From Castor canadensis (lineage: Eukaryota; Chordata; Mammalia; Rodentia; Castoridae): a DNA stretch of 64,000 nt. Position 1 is the stretch's first letter; each line of letters starts with the position of its first letter. The notes under the pieces are model-generated. The model was not told the origin of the DNA. It ran no database searches and saw only the letters and a list, made by a program, of their open reading frames with translations. Positions 25,130-34,971 of this stretch are shown one piece after another. A program made the position numbers and the translations under genes. The stretch covers positions 89,335,042 to 89,399,041 of the forward strand of contig NC_133392.1 of the NCBI RefSeq assembly GCF_047511655.1, given 5' to 3'.

Positions 25130-25530
25130 AACTGTATATATTTACATGTACAGCATGATGTTTTGAAATATGCATATATTATGAAGAGCTAAATCAAGCT
25201 AATTAGCATAATTTTACATACTTATCCTTTGTTTTTTGTGATAAGGACAATTAAATCTACTACCTTGGCTGTTTTCAGGGTTATAATGCATGTTACTTAA
25301 CTATAGTCACCATGTTTGTGTAATAGATCTCTTGAGCATATTTCTCTTATCTAACTGAAATTTTGTATCCTTTACCTAATAGCTCTCCAAACTTTACACT
25401 CCACTAGCTGCTAGTAATCACCATTGTTTTCTTTGCTTCTATGTGTTCAATCTTTATGGATTGCACATATGACATCATGCACACTTGTGTTTCTGTGCTT
25501 TGTTTATTTCACCTAACATGAAGTCCCAGG
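25130..25530 (-). mobile_element. Ancient L1 3'-end fragment (left)
   Basis: On the minus strand the order of conserved blocks ('...ataaacaaagcacagaaacac', 'gtgcatgatgtcatatg', 'tggtgattactagcagctag') matches old mammalian L1 3' ends. The partner is at 41,900-42,330 (plus), so it predates the palindrome. Confidence 0.72.
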
Positions 25531-26384
25531 AGATCCAAATTTACCTCTCACCAGGTGCTTCCTAGCGGGCACCACTTCAGGAACAATAGGAAATTCTATT
25601 TCTACTCCAACTCAGTGCTTAATCAAAAACAGCTTCAGTCCTATGCCGATAGAAGCCACTGAATTCTGCTTTGAAATATTGTTATGACAAAAATCTTAGT
25701 CGCTTGTCAAGTACATGTCTTTGAGTGACATGAGTTAAATTTGAACATAAATGCCATTTTTCACTGCTTGTCTGGAAAGGTTAAGAAAATAAGATTTCTT
25801 TGGCTACATAATAGTATTAGAAGAGAATAAGTGTGGGAAACAGAATTTTCTGTGTTCTGCAGCTGCCACCACCCAAGTCCACATTCTTTTAATTGATATT
25901 ATTTTAACATGCTTCTAATGGGTCATTATTTCTTCTTCATGAGGTTAAAGTTACAGATTACCCTCATGAAAGTTTGCTTTGGTTTTGTTGTTTCTCTATT
26001 TAAGAAACTGCCAACGATATTCCAAGTATGAGAACAAAATTTGATTCCTTATCTCTTCCACACCTGTGAAAAGTCCACTCTTAAAATTTGAGCACCTCTT
26101 GCATGCAAATTTCTCATTTCTAGCAGATTTTTCCATATTCTGCTCTTATACTTTCTAATGTCTTTGGAAAATTGCATTTGGAGTTCCACCATCTATTCTA
26201 AATTATTAAATCTAAAACAGAGTACAAAATAATATCTTCAAAATCAGTTCTCTGTCCTTACTTGTCAATTTTTGTCTGTAGTAACACTATTCCATTCATC
26301 ATGCATGTTGAAAATCCAAGAAATTCCTTTAATTTACTCTCCATACACTGACATGTTAGGTTGATTTTAATATACATGTATATG

Positions 26385-26417
<33 letters not shown>

Positions 26418-26430
26418 ATCCCAATATATA
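25531..26430. other. Shared intronic sequence, no gene
   Basis: Pairs with about 41,010-41,900. It includes a TG/TA simple repeat at 26,376-26,420 matched by a CA repeat at 41,022-41,040. Confidence 0.55.
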
Positions 26431-26706
26431 TATTTGGCAATAGAGTGGCTTGAATTCAGGGCCTCATGGTTGCTAGGTAGGTGCTCTACCACTTGATTCA
26501 TACCACCAACCTATTTTGTGATGGGTATTTTTGAGATAGGGTCTTGGGAACTATTTGCTTGGGATCTGTGCTTCCTGTGTAGCCAGGATTACAGCTGTGA
26601 GCCACTGGTGCCTGGTAATTTTTTTTTGGCACCACTGTGGTTTGAACTCAGGACCTCATGCTTGCCTGGCAGGACTATTACTGCTTGAGCCACTCCATCA
26701 GTCCTA
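26431..26706 (-). mobile_element. Cluster of ID-B1-ID SINEs (left)
   Basis: Two ID-like cores (about 26,440-26,520 and 26,625-26,705) flank a B1-like part ('gggtattttgagatagggtctt' type), all minus. The partner at 40,725-41,000 has the same order in reverse. Confidence 0.75.
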
Positions 26707-27639
26707 GAATGAATTTTTAACCTGTGTGCTGGATAAATCTACAGACCAGATCTCCAAACAAATCTGCATATAGCCCACATCCTGTAACTTCTATTCTTCT
26801 TATTGCTGAGAAGTAGAGAAAATTAGGTTTGTTTAGGTGATCCAGGCAAATTTTAATGTAGCTTACTTGATGAATTGGAAAATTGAAGATAGAAGTCTTA
26901 GTAAAAGGAAATGTGAAAGAATCATGGCAGTGGAAAGAAGGGAAACAGATTTTCCTAAAACATATTTTGATAAATACAGGCTGTGTTGACATTGCACATG
27001 GGACATGAATTAAAGAACAAAAGTTTATTTAAAGTTTTTGAATCTAAGTAACAAAAAATGGTGCTGCTATCGAGATACTGGCAAGAAAAAGAATTGAGTT
27101 CAGCAGAGATGTGAATAAAATTAATAATCTGTGGGGAAAAAGTGGTTGAAGAGGTAGGAGAAGCCCTAGGCTTGCAGATGTACCATTATTATTTGCTCTG
27201 TCTTTCTAGTATTTATTTCTAAGGTATATTCCCTCTAGGCACATTCTGAACTACTACTTGAGTTCATTGTCTAAATTTAATTCATAGGAGTGAAGAATGT
27301 ATGAAAGCTGAAACATAAGATTTTAAAAAATTCACTCATCAAAAAATAAATAGACAAAGTCACAATGAAACCCCCTGTACAACTGTTATAAACTAATAGA
27401 AATGTAAAAAATTGGACAAAGTCTATTTTTGGTAGAAAATTTAATATTATTAGGTTTCAGTGTTATCCCTTAACCAAACTTATGGAAATAAGAAAAAATT
27501 AGTATTTTATTACTTATTTTATTCTTATCTCATGACATAATTTAGTTATAGCTAAAGAATAAATTATAGGTTAAAATTTTATTTTAATCAAAAATGTACT
27601 TTTAGGCAAATAGAGAACTCAAACTTAAAACTATCAATA
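26707..27639. other. Shared intronic sequence, no gene
   Basis: AT-rich, pairs with about 39,801-40,724. No exon recognised. Confidence 0.55.
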
Positions 27640-27706
27640 TTTGGAGTTTGAACTGAAGGTCTCCTGCCTGTGCTCTACCACATCAGTTACTCCCTCAGAG
27701 GAAACT
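27640..27706 (-). mobile_element. Truncated ID-like SINE at inner palindrome junction
   Basis: Reverse complement of the SINE at 39,720-39,800 ('ggtagagcataggcaggagacc' region). Homology between the arms ends at its 5' end, about 27,706 against 39,718. Part of the body is missing here compared with the right copy. Confidence 0.65.
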
Positions 27707-27713
27707 ACCAGGG

Positions 27714-29020
27714 ATTCCAAGATGGTGGCTAGAGGGAGGAAGCAAAAAGCATGCCTCTTATAGTGAAATCTTGGAGAGATGCTGGAGACACACCTTGCAG
27801 GCAAAACCACCGAGAAGAGGCAAAACTTTGACCCCTGCACACCTCCAGCCGGCGCAGAGAATCTCCACTTCACATTAACCAGAGAAACCAGGAGGGCCCC
27901 CAGGCCGCCAGTTGCCTGCGCCCAGATGGCTTGGGAAGACGCGGACCAGGTGAGCTTAGTGGTACTGTGGTACTCCCTCAGACAACCCTGGGCCAGATCA
28001 GCATAGTACTCTGGACAGATCGACCTCCACCTGGGGAAAAAAGAGAGGGGGAAGGGAATCCTTCTAAGAACTGTAAATAACAAACCGGGCCTGGCCAGAG
28101 AGGCTTCGGAGGGAGCAGGGGCGTGCGCCCAGCAACCAGGAGCGGGAAAGCTTGTGAGAGTCGTGGAGGAAGGAAAACTCCACAGGAGAGTGGGGAAGAC
28201 CCACTTCTCACGTGAGCTGGAAATAAACACGCAGGCCAGAGAAAGCGGGTGCAGTGTCACCTCCCCCACTGTGCTTGGAAAGGGGAAAGCTTGTAGCAGA
28301 GGCTTGGGCACAGGAGAACTCTGAGTAAACAAAGCCTGAAGGGCCAGGTGAGTGTTAAGCTTACCCCTGAGATCTGCATAAATAACGCCTCCAGCAAGAG
28401 CAAGCTGACAGCAGTGGGCAGGCAAGCCACAGCCCCAGATACCATTCACAGAACTGTCTCCAGACTCTTTTTTTTTCTCTCCCTACCTTTGATGAGAAAA
28501 CAACCAAACTACACCTGCATGCTGAAAAACTTGCTGAAACTGTATTGCATTTGAACTTGGGACACTTTGTGGGGTTTTTTGGTGTGTGTGTGTGCAGTTT
28601 TGCTCTACTTTATGCATCCCCTTTGATAAGACAACTACAGAATAACATCTGAGGCACCATCTCCAGGATTGGAGACAGACAGACACCAAAATTAATAAGA
28701 CTGAAACTTCATTGCATTTGAACTTGGAGGTTTTTTGTTCTATTTTTCATTTTGTTTTATTTTATTTATATATATATTTCTTCCATTTACTTATTTTTTA
28801 TTTTTATTCTTATCTTTATTCTTTTTATTTTTTATTTTCAGTCCTCTCTCTTTCTCTCTAAATAACAACAGAGGGCCCAACTGAGATGAGAATGGAGATG
28901 GAGTGGAATTCTGAGTCACAGGGACTGCTTTTAAGGTGGGTGGGAGCTGGGGCAACCTGAGGAGGGAACAAGTATGATAGTGGACCCGTCTATGAAGACA
29001 GCCACAGGTGCTGGCAGTTT
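27714..29020 (+). mobile_element. L1 5'UTR-like segment without ORFs
   Basis: It starts 'ccaagatggtggctagagg', typical of the first bases of mammalian L1 5'UTRs, then runs through GC-rich sequence to a T-rich stretch near 28,735-28,860. No ORF1 or ORF2 follows. The 271-codon minus-strand frame inside it (27,634-28,449) is antisense to the UTR and not supported as a gene. Its 5' edge lies within about 8 bp of the inner palindrome junction. Confidence 0.6.
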
Positions 29021-29159
29021 TCATTTTTTAAACATTTCACCAAACTCCTGTAGCTGATATTGGGCTGTTCCCTTCCACACTGAAAATTATAATTCTATTC
29101 CTAGTCACCTGGTTTCACTTATCCAGCAAACCTTAAGCCAATAATTTTAAAGAATTTGA

Positions 29160-29270
29160 AAATCCAAATTCTGATCTAGAAGGTTTAGGCTGGGCCTGAA
29201 ACTGTGCATTTGCAATGAGCTCCAGGTGATGTGGATGTTGCTGGTTCAGGACCATGCTTTGAGAGGCAGG
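29160..29270 (+). mobile_element. MER5A-like DNA transposon fragment
   Basis: The words 'aaattctgatctagaaggttt', 'gggcctgaaactgtgcattt' and 'gagctccaggtgatgtgg' followed by a 'ggaccatgctttgag' close match the well-known MER5A (hAT) non-autonomous element in order and spacing. Confidence 0.78.
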
Positions 29271-29614
29271 ACTTCTGCCTAACACTGCTGTTTCCCCATG
29301 TGTCAGATCTCACATGAGGGCATTTGCACACTGAAGCATTCGTTGTAGCACAAAAGATTTTATTTCTAGTCTCCTCTCCATTTGTTTCCTCTGAAGTTTT
29401 CCCCAGTTTTATCACTAAAAGTTCTGCTATTTCTTTTACTACATCTTAAGCTGTGGATTCATCTGTACTCTGCAACTTATCTTGAAATACTTGAAATATT
29501 TTATTCTAACTCCCTTTCTCAAAACTTCTCCAAAATAAAGACTATATCTTACAAGTCTTTATATTTCTTAATATCTGGTACTATAGTTAATATATTATCA
29601 AAATTTATTATTTT
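29271..29614. other. No recognised feature
   Basis: AT-rich single-copy sequence upstream of the first CLCA exon seen. I looked for the missing 5' CLCA exons here and did not find them. Confidence 0.45.
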
Positions 29615-29930
29615 AGTTGAGGACATAGTACATACTTGTAATTCTAGCTACTCAGGAGGTAGACATGGGGAGGATTGCAGTTCAAGGCCAGCCCTGGAAA
29701 AAAGTTAGGGAGACCCTGTCTCAACCAGCAAAATGGGGCATGGTGGCACATGCCGGTCATCCCAGTTGTGCCTGATGCCTAGATAGAAGGGTGTGGTCTA
29801 GGCATAAATGAGAGACCTTATGCTAAAAATATCTAAAGGAAAAAGGGTTGGGGGTGTGGTTCAAGTGCTAAAAGCACCTACCTAGTAAATGCAAGGCCCT
29901 GAGTCCAGGCTTCAGCAGTGCCAAAAAGAA
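29615..29930 (+). mobile_element. Composite B1-B1-ID SINE
   Basis: B1-like 'gtaattctagctactcagg' and 'agaccctgtctcaacc', a second B1-like 'ggggcatggtggcacatgcc', then the ID-like 'tggttcaagtgctaaaagcacc' and 'caaggccctgagtcc' with an A-rich end. Single copy in the spacer. Confidence 0.75.
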
Positions 29931-30184
29931 TTTTTTATCTGCTTCATATAATTAATCCTTCATGTATCAGAAGTGAATCACTTCCTTTTGACATCCACAC
30001 AATTTTATATGGTCTGTAATAGTGCTTCCCAATCTTTATTTCATTATCACTCCCTCAAGAGCATTTATAGATATGTGTTTTATTATTCCTAACTGCATAA
30101 ATTACAGGTGTGTGCCATTCAAATTTTTAAGATACTAATTTTGTCAGTTGAATTATGACCATATTTAAAATTGCTTTCCCACAG

Positions 30185-30293
30185 GTAGACTGCTTGTGCA
30201 CGAGTGGGCCCATCTCCGCTGGGGAGTGTTTGATGAGTACAATGAAGACCAGCCTTTCTACAGCGCTAAGTCAAAGAAAATTGAAGCAACAAG
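30185..30293 (+). CDS. CLCA zinc-protease exon (HExxH)
   Basis: It encodes '[20 protein letters not shown]' and '[16 protein letters not shown]'. HEWAH is the catalytic zinc-binding HExxH motif, and the downstream acidic residue of FDEY is the family's third-ligand region. The motif is intact although the gene is not. The acceptor is cacag; the donor reads GC (gcatga), not GT. Confidence 0.9.
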
Positions 30294-31802
30294 GCATGAC
30301 TATCTGTCTCTCCTAGGTTACCTCAAGCTTTTAGCTGGTCTTATTTTCCTTGCTTTGACTTCTTTCAAATGATAATTGTGCGATTTGTCTCAGTAAAAAT
30401 AATACATGTTATATCACAAACTGTTTTAAGTTTTTAGAAAGCTGATCATAAATAAGCTGGTTGCCTATTTAAAATTCACACAAATTTAATATTTAACTTT
30501 TGGTGGGCAATTTGATATATTATACCTCTCTGCCAAGGGTGCCAGAACTCATTTGGTCTAAGTTTACATACTATGTAGATGAACTTACTATAGGTGGAGG
30601 TCCATAAAATCATTCATATTCCATAAAATGAACAAACTGGTTATATACTGCTAATGTGAGCTAAGTAGGATATCAAGCAGCTTCAACCAGTCAACTAGGA
30701 ACTTCTCAGAGATTTTAAAATGTCATTTAAAAAATCAACTTAGCATCACAGCTGTTAATAGAGGATCCTCCTGATTCTGAGGTCAAGAGAGCAAAATTGT
30801 TGGGGGGGAATACATTCAAAATTGGGTGCCATTATTAAGGCATTATCACTTGTGGCTCAAGTAATAGAACACTTGCCTAAAATTGGGTGGAGGCAGCCTC
30901 ATCAATGTTACAAGTCCTGCTGGGGCTACAAACTTTGTCACTTATTGAAAGGTAAACTGAAAAGTACATGATTTCCATGAAGGTCCTTCCTCTGCCCACT
31001 GCACCGTTTTCAGGGATGCATATTTAAAATGCTACATGGATTACAATGGTTTAGGTCATAAATGGCGTTTCTTCTGCAGAATATTCATCGAGATTGTTCA
31101 TAAAGATAGCATCCTTATGTTCGCCAGGTTTGTAGCCAACAGGAACACAAATATATTTAAAAGACTCCCTACATTACTCAGTGAAATCCAGTCATTGCTT
31201 CTGAATTTGAACTGGAAGCCTCTGGAAAAGATGAGATATATTCACATTCAGCCTGTGCTCAGTAATCACTGCCACCCATGACCAATGCTAAAATGCCACC
31301 ATCACTCCTTATTCTACTGTCCTCGACACACCTCATTCTTGGTTCCCAGTGGCATTTTCCTTTTGATAAAAATGGTCCTCAAATTTTCAAAACACATGTA
31401 GCTGCCATGACCCACTCTTTGGGGGTATATCTCCCCCTCAAAAACAAATCTGCACAGAACTTCAAGTTACTTAAAGTAAATGATTTCACAAGTTCGCTCA
31501 TCCAGGTGTGCCTGCAGTGCAGTTTCTACCACAAAACTAGCAGGAGAGATGGGCAAGCAAGAAACCAGCAGCTTCAATCCCAGCAGAGAATTCAGCCATT
31601 ATGTATATCTTAGGGTCACATTTAAATTTTCCCACTATAATTTCTTGGGGAAAAAAAGGTAATACTTGGATTAGAACTCTCAACTTTTGATGTCACACAC
31701 AAAGGCATCTTGACACAAAGATCATCATGAAAAGAACCGTTTAAGATGTTTTAAGGTGTTAATAACGAGGTTGTTGACTCAAAGACTGTCACCTGTTTTC
31801 AG
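30294..31802 (+). other. CLCA intron with possible retrocopy-like stretch
   Basis: Intron between the protease exon and the Cys-rich exon. It has a partial ID-like SINE near 30,835-30,900 and a GC-balanced stretch (about 31,000-31,650) with open frames on both strands (for example 31,036-31,281 plus) that I cannot name. Confidence 0.4.
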
Positions 31803-31980
31803 GTGTTCCACAGGTATCTCTGGTCTAAACAGAGTTTACACATGCCAAGGAGGCAGCTGTGTATTTAGAACATGCAGGACTAATTCTACCACGAAACTGT
31901 ATGAAAAAGACTGTCAGTTCTTCCCTGATGAAGTTCAAACAGAAAAGGCTTCCATAATGTTTATGCAAAGTATTGATTCG
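31803..31980 (+). CDS. CLCA cysteine-rich exon
   Basis: A 178-bp exon with AG/gtaagt. It encodes '[19 protein letters not shown]' through '[20 protein letters not shown]', the Cys-rich part of the CLCA N-terminal domain. Frame intact, Cys pattern as in CLCA4. Confidence 0.9.
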
Positions 31981-32084
31981 GTAAGTATGCCAATCATTGC
32001 TACCAGAATTTACGACCAAGGTTATAGCTTATTTTATTCATTTTAAAATTTTATTATTATTGTTTATTACTATTATTATTATTA

Positions 32085-32160
32085 CATTGGAGGGACTGAA
32101 TCTAGGGCTTTGCATATGGTAGGCAAGCAATCTATTCACTAGAATACATCCGCAGCCCTG
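32085..32160 (-). mobile_element. ID-like SINE remnant
   Basis: On the minus strand it has a 'gaatagattgcttgcctacc' core and an 'agccctagattcag' B-box-like part. Degraded. Single copy within a CLCA intron. Confidence 0.6.
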
Positions 32161-32447
32161 ACAAATCTGATCTAAAATACCTGTCCAGGTGACATGCAGA
32201 TTCAATATTATTAATAGAGTTTTCTTTGAACATTGGCTGACAAATGGTAAACATTCAACTAGTGTTATCTATTATTATTGGCACTATTACTGTTACAGTA
32301 ATTCTACTTAATTTAAAATATTGATTGTAGTTACATTTTATTCAATAAAAGTACATTTTCAGAGCATTTTAATTTTTTCAGGTTTGTAGTTAGGATTTTT
32401 AATGCATAGTACAGTAATAATATTTTTTCATTTTGTTAACCTTTCAG

Positions 32448-32666
32448 GTAGTTGAATTCTGTAATGAAAAAACCCATAACCAGGAAGCTCTAAGCCTACA
32501 AAACATAAAGTGTGGTTACAGAAGTACATGGGAGGTAATCAGCAATTCTGAGGATTTTAAAAATTCCACACCAATGGAAACATCCCCCCCTCCACCTGTC
32601 TTCTTATTACTGAGGCCCAGAGAAAGAATTGTGTGCTTGGTTCTTGATAAATCTGGAAGCATGTCT
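32448..32666 (+). CDS. CLCA exon with start of VWA domain (MIDAS)
   Basis: 73 codons, AG/gtaagt. It ends '[13 protein letters not shown]', which contains the DxSxS metal-ion-dependent adhesion site of the von Willebrand A domain. A Pro-rich stretch (TSPPPPVF) precedes it. Frame intact. Confidence 0.9.
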
Positions 32667-34743
32667 GTAAGTACATGGGACCATTTTTTACTGTACATAG
32701 CAACAGGGGTAATCAGATGCTAGAACACATACTAACCTCTACCTGTACCTGGCTTGTTCCTGCTAGCATGGTGGCATAAAGTACCATCACTTCCTGTGAT
32801 TGTGACCTCAATATTCTGCAAAAAATATTGTGGTGAAAGAACGAAAGAAATATGTCAGTAGAGTTAAGAAGATCTAACTTAAGAATGTCTTTTTACGTTT
32901 TCCAAAATATGAATGATTGACCAAGGAGACCTCTGAGGTTGTTTAGTGGCAAGATCAAAACCAGAGATTGAAATATGAAACTGCTTTTAACCCTTTTACT
33001 AAAAATGCTTAGGAGACAGGAGGACAGAGTGGATTACTAGATTAGCACAATTCCTAACATTGCTTTCTTTTACTTATATCAACTGTACAGGTGTCCCCTT
33101 TACGTTCAATGACACAAACAAAAAAAAAAAGCATCACCATAAAGAATATATGAGTAGATGCAGCCATTCAGTATTTCTCTTGTCATTCTGTGAATGGCAG
33201 GCATTGTATTAGACTCAGAGAAGAGATTCATGTCCTTGAGAAGGTCATGGTCAGGCATGGTGCACACCTGTTATCCCAGCAGGAGGACTGCATGCTTCAT
33301 GCCAGCTTGGGCTACCAAGACCCTGTTTCAAAAAAGAAAGAAACAAACAAAAACTGAAGTTCAGAGTTCAGTAGAGAATGTGTTCTCTCCCTCCCCTCTG
33401 CCTGTTTAATGGATTCTTGTTTCCAAAGTTTAGGAGAGACACTTCCTCCAGGAGAAATGGGCTGGTCATTTAGGGTGCTGTAGGCAATTCTGATGATTCC
33501 CAGCACTGCCCTGTAGATACACTATTACTATATATTTTGTTGAAACTGCACAACTGTCCCCACTATACTGGGACTGCCACAGGAACTGGAACATTGTCAG
33601 ATGCATCTTTATATTGCTATGGCTTAGAACAGATCATCACATAGGGATGACCAATAAGTAATTGTTGAAATAAACAAACTACAAACACGTGCAATGTGAG
33701 AAAGAACCTGGATGGATGGCACATTTGAGGTGGAACAGAACATATTGAAGACCAGGAATAAAACATTCAGCAGATGAGGGGAAGGTGGTTATTGAAAAGG
33801 GCAGAAAATGATGCAGATTAATGAAATGCACCACAAGAACACAGGACTTCACAGAGGACAACAAAGTGCTGGATCACAACCCACACAAAGGTTGAGGAAA
33901 TGTTCCCGATTGAGAGATGGGCAGCCTGCCCTCCACAGGGTGCTGGTAGATCCAGTATAAAGGCAAAGCAAAATAGTGAAGAGCTCTTGGATATGGGGAC
34001 ATACAAGTGTTTCATTATGAGAGGGTTTAGGAATTCAGAAGGAAATTGGGGTTCTGGGTAGGTACCACTCATGAGTGTGCTGATAGGGACTGGAGAAGAC
34101 AAATACAAGAAGAGGTACACATATGTCCTGGGCAATCAACTAGGAAGACGGATATGAGTCCTGATGGGTTGCCTAAGAGTCAGTTCCAGTTAACTCACTG
34201 GTGGAGAAGGGGCGGGTAAAGGTTAGGAGAAGATGAGGAAATGGGTCAATAGGGAGTGGGACTGGATTTCTCAGAATTTAGCTACAGTTCATGTAAATTT
34301 CACTAGTCACCTGACTAGTCCCCAGTAAATTGGGTAATTTCGAACGTGGTTGGAGTTCAAGATACTTTGGTTGATTTGTGAGCTCTGAGGTGTGATTTCA
34401 TCTTAAGACAACAGGCACAAAGGATCTCAGGAGTAATTAGAGATGCTCTAAGATGTGAATCATCACCCCTAATTCCAACTCAATCTCTACCCTAACTTCC
34501 ACCTCTAACTGGCGCCAGGAATGAGCTCTAGGTAAAAAGCTTACTAAATTGTATGTATCCCATAATAAACATAACCATATTTTTCAGTTGCATCAATTGA
34601 AAAAATGATAATTGCCTTCTTCAAAATTCCATTAACATCCATAGAAAATTCCTACCAATACATTTTATGTGCTCATTTGTGTGATCTGCTATTATCTTCC
34701 AGCTGAAAATCACCTCGTTGTTTTCTCATCCTTTTTCATTCAG
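32667..34743 (+). other. CLCA intron with B1-like SINE
   Basis: Intronic. A B1-like SINE in plus orientation lies at about 33,245-33,350 ('caggcatggtgcacacctgt' to 'agaccctgtttcaaaaaaga'). Nothing else was recognised. Confidence 0.55.
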
Positions 34744-34971
34744 CTTAGTGACCGCCTCAACTGAATGAATCAAGCAGCAAAATATTTCCTGCTGCAGACT
34801 GTTGAAAATGGATCCTGGGTAGGGATGGTTCACTTTGATAGTACTGCCAGTATTAAAAGTAAACTAACCCAAATAAAAGGCAACACTGAATGAAACACGC
34901 TGCTGGAAAGATTACCTTCAGTAGCTAGTGGAGGAACTTCCATCTGTAAAGGGATTCAAGCTGCATTTCAG
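34744..34971 (+). CDS. CLCA VWA exon with two premature stops
   Basis: 76-codon exon. In the frame set by its neighbours, TGA occurs at 34,762-34,764 (between 'SDRLN' and '[20 protein letters not shown]') and at 34,891-34,893 (before 'NTLLERL'). Both positions are arginine in the CLCA4 family, consistent with CGA to TGA. The rest of the VWA fold sequence is recognisable ('[14 protein letters not shown]'). Confidence 0.92.

Larger units (their letters stand above)
6850..27706. repeat. Left arm of a giant imperfect inverted repeat (palindrome)
   Basis: Most of this interval reappears in reverse complement at 39,718-59,570. Anchor pairs read by eye: the SINE at 6,850-7,025 with 59,398-59,568; 8,816-9,300 with about 57,200-57,685; 12,985-13,100 with 55,440-55,550; 14,280-15,955 with 51,440-53,000; CLCA exons 19,002-24,405 with 43,014-48,476; and the inner SINE at 27,640-27,706 with 39,718-39,800. 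Left-only blocks are 9,720-12,470, 13,611-14,275 and the L1 at 15,955-16,595. The arm carries the 3' half of a CLCA4-like pseudogene on the minus strand. Confidence 0.93.

Noticed and set aside
27634..28449. 271-codon open frame on the minus strand
   Set aside because: It is antisense to an L1 5'UTR-like segment, GC-rich, without recognised domains, and its end runs into a SINE. Chance openness in GC-rich repeat is more likely than a gene.
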